A DNA stretch of 11,351 bases, taken from the NCBI GenBank assembly GCA_902787595.1, contig CADAHD010000090.1, positions 1 through 11,351 of the forward strand. Direction: 5' to 3'. Position 1 is the stretch's first letter. Every line of letters begins with the position of its first letter. Under the pieces are notes generated by a model that worked only from the letters and a program-made list of their open reading frames with translations, made no database searches and was not told the DNA's origin. Shown one piece after another: positions 1 through 8,000 of this stretch. A program made the translations under genes and the position numbers. Source of the stretch: an uncultured Lachnospiraceae bacterium (GTDB lineage: Bacteria; Bacillota_A; Clostridia; Lachnospirales; Lachnospiraceae).

Positions 1-3000
1 GCAGGCTGCTGGCTGGAGGAAGAAAGCTTTGCGGACTGTCTGGTCGATGATGTGTCTGCACTTGAAAAACGTACGGCAGATGGGGCAGAGGAGATATTGC
101 TCCTTGAAATGACGGACGTTGTTGACGGCAAGAATATTGATTTTGATAAAGCTGTTGAAAGAGGCAGGAACAAGCTTGCTAAAAGAGAAGAGTTTGAATT
201 TGTGGTTGACGTGCATCGCTGCCGTATCAGCGGTATACGTCCCATTCCTGCAAAACTTGAGGCTGCCGGGGAGCAGTATGCATCGGCTCAGGATGTGGCA
301 CCGGGGAAGGTTGCAGCTCCTTCCGAGCTGGTACAGAGTCTGAAAGGAACGGTTAAAGAGGGGGAGGTGACAATAGGCAAGCTGCAGCTGTGGGAGAGAA
401 AGCTACTTGACTTCAGCCTTCGTAATTCCCTGTTGAATTTCCGTGTTACAAAAAACACTATACAGCTTATGGCCACCGATCTTCCGGCTTTTGAAGACGG
501 TCTGGCAAATAATACCGAATATTCGATTTTGGAACTGCCTGTAGAATTTAAGAATACCCTGCGTGATGAGAAGATGTATGCCATCGATAATCAGAAGGAT
601 ATGTTCGAGGCTATGGCAGCGGAGGAGATGCGTAACCACAGGGTACGTACCTTCATGAGTGAAGAACGGCTGGCTGTATCGTTAAAGAGTATACAGCGCG
701 CGGCTAAGTTAAGCCTTGAGGAAAACGGCGCCAATACGCTGTTTTTGGCTATGGGATTTCTGCGCTGGTACGAGACGGATCTGTCGGAAAAGGCGCGCTA
801 TGCGCCTCTGGTGCTGATACCTGTGGAAGTGGTAAAGAGCGTAAGGAAAAAGGGATATATCCTGCGTAGCCGTAATGAGGAAACCCAGATCAATGTAACC
901 TTGCTTGAATATCTGAGGCAGGACCACGGCCTGTCTATAGGCGGTCTTGATCCGCTGCCGGAGGATGATCACGGCATAGATCTGCCGCTGGTATTCCATA
1001 CGATACGCCAGTCGGTTATGGATAAGAAAAAATGGAATGTGGAGAATATGGCATTCCTGGGACTCTTTTCGTTCGGCCAGTTCGTAATGTGGAACGACCT
1101 GCGCAACAGGACAGAGGACCTAAAGAAGAATAAAGTGGTTAACAGCCTGCTGGAAGGCCGCATGACCTGGGAAGCAGAGGAGCTGGGGATCAGCGCGGAG
1201 CTGATGGATGAACAGTACAAGCCGGAGGATATGGCTGTACCGTTAAGTGTTGACTCTTCACAGATGGTGGCTGTAGCGACGGCTGCCAGGGGACAGAGCT
1301 TTGTATTGCACGGACCTCCCGGAACAGGTAAATCGCAGACTATCACAAATATGATAGCGAATGCATTGTTCCAGGGAAAGTCGGTGCTTTTTGTTGCGGA
1401 GAAGATGGCTGCGCTTTCTGTTGTTCAGAACCGACTCGCAAAAATAGGTTTGGATCCCTTCTGTCTGGAGCTGCATTCAAATAAGACGAATAAGACTGCG
1501 GTACTGGGGCAGCTGGAAAAGACACTGGAGGTAGGAAGACTTAAGCATGCCGAAGAATATGCAGAAAGTGCAAAGAAGCTGGGGGAGCTGAGAAACGAGC
1601 TTTCACATGTTATAAATGCAGTACATCAGAAACGCGGGTTCGGCAGGAGCCTGTATGAACTGATATCGGAATATGAAAGCTTCAAGGGATCCGGTGGTAA
1701 AGTGACGCTGCCGGATAAGGCGTTTGGTGTTGCTTCGATAAGTACGCAGCAGTTAGCTGAATGGCATGAGATACTCAGGGGATATGAGGCGACGGCGGAG
1801 ACGATCCCGGATCTGTCAGTGCATCCGTTAAGGGGCATAAACAGTATAGAATATACGATGGAAAAGCGTGACAGCCTGCAGTCGGCATGGAATGAGCTGG
1901 CAGCAAAGGCTGATAATGCATCACAGGCCTTTATACAGATCAAAAATACTCTGGGAGTTGATACCGGAAGCGATAAAAAAGCCATAGAGCTGTTAGCGGA
2001 AATGGCAGAGCTGCTCAAGAAGGAAGGAGTATTTCCGGCAGAGCTGGTACAGTCTCAGAATTATGAGGCGCAGCGACAGCAGATAATACAGTATCTGCAG
2101 CTGCTTTCTCAATTGCAGAGTGAATATGTTCAGCTGTCTGCGATGTTCCTGCCCCAGGCGTTCATGCCTGCGGGAGGCTTTGCTGCCGGAGCGGCTCTTA
2201 TCAGATATAAGACAGCCGAAAGCAGCTGGTTCATACCCAAGGCTATGGGTATAAGCAAAGCGGTTAAGGAATTGAAGGCATACGCTCAGAACAATACTGT
2301 TGTGGATAAGAATAATATCGGGGCGCTGCTTGAAAGGCTGGCGGCGTTCGAACAGTTAAGGGCTAATGTAAATGCGGCTCCTCCCGCTGTAAGCAGCGCG
2401 CTCTGCGGACTGTGGAACGGGGAGAACAGCGATATCGCCTCTATACAGAAAGCGCTTGATAAGGCTCAGGAAGCAATGGGCTTAAAGAGCAGAGTCAATC
2501 CGTCGGTATTTGGTGCTTTTGCGGCGGCGGCAGCCTCCGGCGTAAGGGCTCCCGAAGCTGAACTGAATACGCTGAACGGTTTTGTTGCAGATGTCAACGC
2601 AGCGGAAGCTAAAGAGCATATCGAGCCCATCGGTAGTGGCGTTGACTGGATAGCGGCAGTAAAGGAGAGATTTTTACTTTATTCAAAGAATACCCACCGG
2701 CTTCGTGAATGGACCGGTTACCAGAAACTTAAGCAGCAGGCTGCGGCTTGCGGCCTTGATTGTGTGAGCAGCGAGGTGGAGAAGGGCAGCCTTCCGGCAA
2801 CGGAAGCGGAAGATGCATTTTTCTGCGCGCTGGATTACAGGCTTATATCGGAGATCATAGCATCGGATAAAGAACTGGCCGATTTCCGTGGAGTCCAATT
2901 TGAAGGCCTCATTGACAGATACACAGAAAAGCTGGAGGAGTTCAGGAAACTCACTGTACAGGAGCTGGTCGCAAAGCTTTCTGCAAACATACCGGCCGGG

Positions 3001-3351
3001 GGCGGAGAAGCGGCAGCTTCATCCGAGCTGGGTATACTTAAGAAAGCCATTAAGTCAAACGGCCGTATGATGTCTATACGTAAGCTCTTTGACCAGATAC
3101 CCACACTGCTCCGAAAACTCTGTCCCTGCATGCTGATGAGCCCTATATCCGTGGCCCAGTATATAGATCCGCTGTTCCCCAAGTTTGACCTGGTAGTTTT
3201 TGATGAGGCCAGCCAGCTTCCTACCAGCGAAGCAGTGGGAACAATAGCAAGAGGTGAAAATGTGGTAGTAGTCGGTGATCCCAAGCAGTCAATATACAGA
3301 TTCCGCGGCGCCGAACCGGAGGTGATTACCGTTCGCGACACGAGAGCCTGA
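1..3351 (+). CDS. DUF4011 superfamily-1 helicase, N-terminal and central part (5' end outside window, 3' end broken by frameshift)
   Basis: This is the front part of a very large nucleic-acid helicase. The frame is open from base 1, so the real start lies upstream; the GTG at 52 has no ribosome binding site and sits inside a conserved domain. The first ~80 codons (AGCWLEEESFADC onward, to SGIRPIP) match the C-terminal part of the transglutaminase-like domain that precedes DUF4011 in this family. DUF4011 follows, with its signature WERKLLDFSLRNSLLNFR at codons 131-148. Walker A GPPGTGKS is at bases 1312-1335. A long, partly helical insert (about 600 residues) separates it from Walker B, VVFDEAS (Asp at 3202, Glu at 3205). 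Motif III GDPKQ is at 3274-3288. From 3289 the protein leaves its family: SIYRFRGAEPEV follows, then 8 out-of-frame residues and a TGA at 3349. The homologous protein resumes in frame 3. Domain family is clear; the function (DNA repair or phage defence) is not shown. Confidence 0.9.
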   Translation, partial: AGCWLEEESFADCLVDDVSALEKRTADGAEEILLLEMTDVVDGKNIDFDKAVERGRNKLAKREEFEFVVDVHRCRISGIRPIPAKLEAAGEQYASAQDVAPGKVAAPSELVQSLKGTVKEGEVTIGKLQLWERKLLDFSLRNSLLNFRVTKNTIQLMATDLPAFEDGLANNTEYSILELPVEFKNTLRDEKMYAIDNQKDMFEAMAAEEMRNHRVRTFMSEERLAVSLKSIQRAAKLSLEENGANTLFLAMGFLRWYETDLSEKARYAPLVLIPVEVVKSVRKKGYILRSRNEETQINVTLLEYLRQDHGLSIGGLDPLPEDDHGIDLPLVFHTIRQSVMDKKKWNVENMAFLGLFSFGQFVMWNDLRNRTEDLKKNKVVNSLLEGRMTWEAEELGISAELMDEQYKPEDMAVPLSVDSSQMVAVATAARGQSFVLHGPPGTGKSQTITNMIANALFQGKSVLFVAEKMAALSVVQNRLAKIGLDPFCLELHSNKTNKTAVLGQLEKTLEVGRLKHAEEYAESAKKLGELRNELSHVINAVHQKRGFGRSLYELISEYESFKGSGGKVTLPDKAFGVASISTQQLAEWHEILRGYEATAETIPDLSVHPLRGINSIEYTMEKRDSLQSAWNELAAKADNASQAFIQIKNTLGVDTGSDKKAIELLAEMAELLKKEGVFPAELVQSQNYEAQRQQIIQYLQLLSQLQSEYVQLSAMFLPQAFMPAGGFAAGAALIRYKTAESSWFIPKAMGISKAVKELKAYAQNNTVVDKNNIGALLERLAAFEQLRANVNAAPPAVSSALCGLWNGENSDIASIQKALDKAQEAMGLKSRVNPSVFGAFAAAAASGVRAPEAELNTLNGFVADVNAAEAKEHIEPIGSGVDWIAAVKERFLLYSKNTHRLREWTGYQKLKQQAAACGLDCVSSEVEKGSLPATEAEDAFFCALDYRLISEIIASDKELADFRGVQFEGLIDRYTEKLEEFRKLTVQELVAKLSANIPAGGGEAAASSELGILKKAIKSNGRMMSIRKLFDQIPTLLRKLCPCMLMSPISVAQYIDPLFPKFDLVVFDEASQLPTSEAVGTIARGENVVVVGDPKQSIYRFRGAEPEVITVRDTRA
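3289..3329 (+). other. Chimeric junction and frameshift within the helicase gene
   Basis: Up to GDPKQ (3274-3288) the translation follows the DUF4011 helicase family. In that family roughly 40-50 residues then lead to a W-H-Y-R-S-[RK]-H-E-S-L motif. Here that stretch is absent. Bases 3289-3324 instead encode SIYRFRGAEPEV, which completes the motif GDPKQSIYRFRGAEPEV typical of UvrD/RecB/AddA helicases, a different superfamily-1 branch. From about 3327 the DUF4011 family sequence resumes, but in frame 3 rather than frame 1. Both families share the GDPKQ-coding block, which is a natural point for a recombination or an assembly switch. The missing length is my estimate from remembered family members. 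Confidence 0.75.
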
Positions 3352-3365
3352 TAGCATACAGCAAC

Positions 3366-5009
3366 ATGAAGTATTACGATAACAAGCTCTATACTTTCCC
3401 TTCACCCAATGACCGTGTATCACAGGTGCGTCTGGTTCATGTGGACGGCGTATATGATCACGGGAAGACCAGGCAGAACCCTGCCGAGGCTGAAGCGGTG
3501 GTGAACGAGATATTACGCCGTCTGCGCGATCCCAAACTTAAGAAGGATTCTATCGGCGTCGTAACCTTCAGTGTGGTACAGCAGAATCTTATCGAGGATA
3601 TGCTCTCCGATGAGTTTGCAAAGAATCCCGAACTGGATGAATATGTACGCTCATGTGCGGAACCTATATTTGTAAAGAATCTGGAAAATGTGCAGGGAGA
3701 TGAGAGAGATGTTATCCTCTTTTCGGTATGCTACGGTCCCGATGCCGACGGAAAAGTATCCATGAACTTCGGACCGCTCAACCGCGACGGAGGATGGAGG
3801 AGACTTAACGTTGCCATATCAAGAGCGCGTAAAGAGATGACTGTGTTTGCGGTGTTAAGACCGGAGCAGATCGACTTAAACCGCACAAGGGCCGACGGAG
3901 TAGCAGGCTTAAAAGGCTTTTTGGAGTTTGCCGCAAACGGACAGGGTATGCTCCCGGGGCGTGATGTTTCGAAGAGCGTGCATGAAGACGGGCTGATCGA
4001 AGATATAGTGACAGCCATCGCTAAAGAAGGATATGAAGTAAAAACAAATATAGGCTGTTCGGCGTACCGTATGGATCTTGGTATAGTCGATCCCGAAGAT
4101 ACGGAAGATTATCTGCTGGGTATCATCCTGGATGGTGAGAATATGAAGGCTTCCGCAACAGTCGATGACCGCTTTGCCGTACAGCCTTCGGTACTGGGAG
4201 GACTGGGCTGGAAACTCATGCGTATCTGGACACTGGAATGGCTTGATGATCCCGCGCCTGTTATCCGGAGGATAAAGGATGCTATAGAAGAAGCAAAGCT
4301 TGATAAAGCAAAAACGCCTGAGGAAGAAGAGAAAGTGGCGGAGCAAAAGGCAGAGGAGACTGCGGCTGAGGATAAAAAGGAAGAGGATAAAGACACCGTA
4401 AATATCGCAGGATTTACCTTTGAGCGCGATGAAGAGGCGTATGCGGCATCTGAACACAGACGCGATTATGTGCATGCGGTGCCGCTAAATGCCGGAACGG
4501 CCGAGCAGTTTGATGTTCAGAATGCCAGGGGCATAGCAAGGACCATACTGCGTTTTCTCAATCTGGAAGCACCGATAAGCAGAAAGCTCCTTATGAAGAA
4601 ATGCTTCAATGACTGGGGAGTGACAAGGACTACCGCGCGGGTGGAACAGGCTTTTGAAATGGCTACCCGTTTTGTTCCATGCAGCGTTACGACGGAACAT
4701 GATATGGCGTTCTATTGGAGAGATGAGCAGAAGCCGGATGAACTGGAGTATTACCGTGTGGAATCCAGGGATAACGCGATGCGCGGCATGGAAGATATCC
4801 CTTCGCAGGAGATAAGACTTGCAATGAAAGATATACTCGAGCAGCAGGTAAGCATTACAAGGGAGGATCTTCTCAAACTGACTGCGAAAGCTTTTGGTTT
4901 CCTGAGGATAGGACCGTCTATGGAAGCAGTACTCAATTATGTCCTGGATGACGGTATAGAGAAGGGTATCTTCTCAGAAAGTGATGATGGTAAAGTAAGC
5001 ATAGGATAA
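3366..5009 (+). CDS. DUF4011 superfamily-1 helicase, C-terminal part: helicase 2A, REase-fold and DUF3320 domains (frame-shifted continuation)
   Basis: This is the rear of the same helicase, in frame 3. Homology starts upstream of the ATG, at about 3327, where YRSRHESLIAYSN can be read straight into MKYYDNKLYTFPSPND. The ATG at 3366 has no Shine-Dalgarno sequence and is probably not a true start. Numbering from it: ENVQGDE at 107-113 and motif VI NVAISRAR at 148-155 are superfamily-1 helicase motifs. A restriction-endonuclease-fold segment of the MTES_1575 type follows (RMDLGIVDP with Asp237, YLLGIILDGE with Asp256, then VLGGLGWKLMRIWTLEW). A Lys/Glu-rich linker at about 315-345 comes next, and a DUF3320 domain at about 483-538 (IRLAMKDILEQ...LLKLTAKAFGF). 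In the REase segment a hydrophobic residue stands where many relatives have Glu (IECDG versus IILDG), so nuclease activity is uncertain. The stop lies 6 bp before the sensor kinase start. With the break upstream, this half is probably not made as a working protein unless the break is an assembly error. Confidence 0.85.
   Translation: MKYYDNKLYTFPSPNDRVSQVRLVHVDGVYDHGKTRQNPAEAEAVVNEILRRLRDPKLKKDSIGVVTFSVVQQNLIEDMLSDEFAKNPELDEYVRSCAEPIFVKNLENVQGDERDVILFSVCYGPDADGKVSMNFGPLNRDGGWRRLNVAISRARKEMTVFAVLRPEQIDLNRTRADGVAGLKGFLEFAANGQGMLPGRDVSKSVHEDGLIEDIVTAIAKEGYEVKTNIGCSAYRMDLGIVDPEDTEDYLLGIILDGENMKASATVDDRFAVQPSVLGGLGWKLMRIWTLEWLDDPAPVIRRIKDAIEEAKLDKAKTPEEEEKVAEQKAEETAAEDKKEEDKDTVNIAGFTFERDEEAYAASEHRRDYVHAVPLNAGTAEQFDVQNARGIARTILRFLNLEAPISRKLLMKKCFNDWGVTRTTARVEQAFEMATRFVPCSVTTEHDMAFYWRDEQKPDELEYYRVESRDNAMRGMEDIPSQEIRLAMKDILEQQVSITREDLLKLTAKAFGFLRIGPSMEAVLNYVLDDGIEKGIFSESDDGKVSIG
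5003..5006 (+). promoter_or_regulatory. Ribosome binding site of the sensor kinase, inside the helicase stop region
   Basis: AGGA overlaps the last codons of the helicase gene, whose stop TAA is at 5007-5009. It lies 9 nt before the ATG at 5016. The tight spacing and absence of a terminator suggest that the kinase is co-transcribed with the helicase and perhaps translationally coupled to it. This also supports the chosen start. Confidence 0.6.
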
Positions 5010-5015
5010 GTAATA

Positions 5016-8000
5016 ATGAATGAGATAATACTGGAGATCTCAGCATTTGGAGTTGCCTTATTCTGTTTTGTGGATTGTCTTAAAAACAGAAAAGGGCTGT
5101 ACGGAACGGCAGGCAAAGGATGGATAAATAAGGTCAAAGATCAGCATTATGCGTATCTTTGTCTTTTATTTGCACTTATGGTATCGGCGGTTTCATCTGT
5201 GCTGGAAGTGAGCATGGAAAAGTATTTCAGTTTCAAGAGTGCTGTAATACTTAATATTCTCAATCAGATCTATTTTATTTTTCATACCATGCTTTCACTG
5301 ATGTACGCCTTTTATATCATAAATATAACCGGAGAGCTTAAGAAAACTCCGAAGAAGTTTATTTACTTCTTTGTATCTCCCATGGTTTTGGCGGAGCTGC
5401 TGATAATCACCAATCCTCTGACCAAGCTGCTGTTTTATGTTGATGAAAACCTGACATATCAAAGGGGCAGCTGCTTATGGACCCTGTATGTAGTTGCGGT
5501 GTTCTATGTGCTTTACGGTATAATCTTTTTCATGAAGCATATGGAGCACATATCAAAGCCGGACCGTGCATCAACATTTATATTGATGTTCATAGCTGTG
5601 CTGGGTATAGTGATCCAGGCTATTTTCTCCATAACGGTAGAGCTTTTCTTTGAAGCTATAGGTTTCCTTGGATTCATGCTCCTGCTGGAAGCGAGGGCCG
5701 GTACGGAAAAATACGAAAATAAAGGAAAGATGAGCAAGAGCTTTATTGTGGTCATTGCGCTGATCTTCCTTACCGTTATAGCTATGAATATAAATCTTAT
5801 CTATCATGCCGGTACCGATCAGAGCGGCAGGATAGGTGAGACCCAGATAAACAATCTTAAAGGTGAGCTACAGCAGACAATTTCCGATTCGGAGAGTCAT
5901 CTCCTCCGTTTTTCAATGGGACTCGAACAGCTTATCAATGATAATGCCTCATATGAGGAAAAAGAAAGGTATATCTATGAGCAGAAGAAATATTATCTGG
6001 ATGTAAGTGCGGCGGCCTGTATAAATACTTATGCAGCAGCGCCTGACTGGGGCGTGTTCCCGGATTTTGATGATATGCCGCCGGAATACCACCCTGTGGA
6101 GAGAGTATGGTATATCGGAGCCAAAAGGTGTCCCGGAGAGGTTTATATCTCCGAGCCGTATATAGATGCTAATACAGGTTTATTGTGTTATACCTTTTCC
6201 AATATCCTTTCCGACGGAGAAACTGTTACAGCTATGGATTATGTGCTTGGCAGGGTTCAGGATATAGTGGAAATGATGGCCGGCGGAGACGATCAGTTCG
6301 CTATGATAGTAACGGATGGCGGAACGATAGTCGGATGCACAGACGAACAGCAACAGGGTAAAATGCTGGCAGAGGTGATGCCGCAGTATACAGATGCATT
6401 TGAAAGAGTCAAGGCTTCAAATACACACAGAAGTTTTAATACAAAGATCGACGGCAGGACAAAGATCGTATTCGGCAGTGAGACCAATAACGGATGGAGA
6501 CTGATCCTGGTAGTGGATCATTCTGCCTTTTATTCGGATATCACAAACCGTATGATAATGCTGGGAGCCATAGATCTTCTGATGGTAGCGGTTATAATCG
6601 TTTTCTACATGGTAAGTATCAACAATCAGGAGAGAGCGGAAAATACACTTCTTGCTACCAAAAATTTCATCGCATCCTTATCCGGAGATCTGAGAGATCC
6701 GTTAAATGAGATAATGCGGATCAGCGATACTTACTCTGAGCATAGCGGATCCGAAGAGGCTTTTCGGGATATCAGCGCTGCGGGCGGAAGGCTGAAAGAG
6801 AAGCTTGATAACCTGTTTTCATATTCCAATATATTGCGCAGCGGAAGCCAATCCGAAGATACGGAACGCAGTAAAAAGTATATCAAGGGATCAAGATCGA
6901 GCAGATTTATCAGAAATTCGGTTACAGGTATATTGATAGTAGCAATGTTTCTGGGACTGGCGATGTTCACCGGGACCACATCAAGATGGGGATCGGCGCG
7001 TATCAGCAAAGAGGCGGACAGATACGGTAATGAGGTGACATTGTGGATGCAGCAGAAGCAGAGTATACTGCGCATGTTTGCGGACGTTATAGCTGCCGAT
7101 CCTTCTGTGCTGGATGATTATGATTCTGCGGTGGCCTGGCTTGATAAGATAGCCAAGAACTACAGTGAAATGACTTTTGCATATATGGCCAATCCATACA
7201 ATAAGGAGCATGCCATAATCATGAATAACGGATGGGTACCCGACGAAGACTATAAGGTAGAAGAGCGTCAATGGTATATAGATACCGAGCGTTCCGGCGA
7301 TGGTTACAGTATATCCGCACCTTACTTTGATGCTCAGACGGGCTTGTATTGTATAACGTTTTCGAGAACGGTATATTCCAAGGACGGGGAATTCCTGGGT
7401 ATATTTGCGATCGACTGTCTGCTGGACAAGCTGATCGATGTGCTCGATGACAGTTATAATGCAGAAAGCTATGCATTTATGGTAGATCAGGACGGTATCA
7501 TCATCAACCATCCCAATAAGGCATACGAGATAAGTGATGTAGGCGGAGTAAATATCGAGGACACGGAGTATTCGGATGTCTTCCATAAGGGCGATGTTTT
7601 CTGGATGAAAGATTATGACGGGCGTATCGTGACCTGCTGTACACAGAAGAGTTCTCTTTCAGGTTTTACGGTTATAGTGGTACAGAGCTGGTGGAGTATA
7701 TATGGGATCCTTCTGATAGTAGGTATGATATTCTTTGTTCTTATCACCGGATCCATCATCGCCGTAGTCAGTCTGATAAGCAAGTTTGCATTATGGCAGG
7801 AGGAGACGAATGCAAAACTTGTAGAGGCTGCGGATACAGCTGTTGCGGCTGAAAAGGCAAAGTCGCGTTTCTTAGCCCAGATGTCCCATGAGATCCGTAC
7901 GCCTATCAATGCAGTTCTGGGTATGAATGAGATGATACTGCGTGAATCGGATGATCCTTCCATTATGGACTATGCGGGGAATATACGTTCCGCCGGCAGA

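Noticed and set aside
52..54. GTG at 52 as the true start of the helicase
   Set aside because: The frame is open back to base 1, the upstream codons (AGCWLEEESFADC...) belong to the same conserved domain, and no ribosome binding site precedes 52.
2835..3341. Minus-strand open frames of 60-200 codons throughout, such as this one and 3909-4475
   Set aside because: They lie opposite conserved coding domains, are rich in Ser/Leu as antisense shadows are, lack ribosome binding sites and match no family I recognise.
3289..3366. Programmed ribosomal frameshift joining the two helicase parts
   Set aside because: A frameshift would not explain the loss of about 40-50 family residues or the foreign SIYRFRGAEPEV tract, and no slippery heptamer is seen there.
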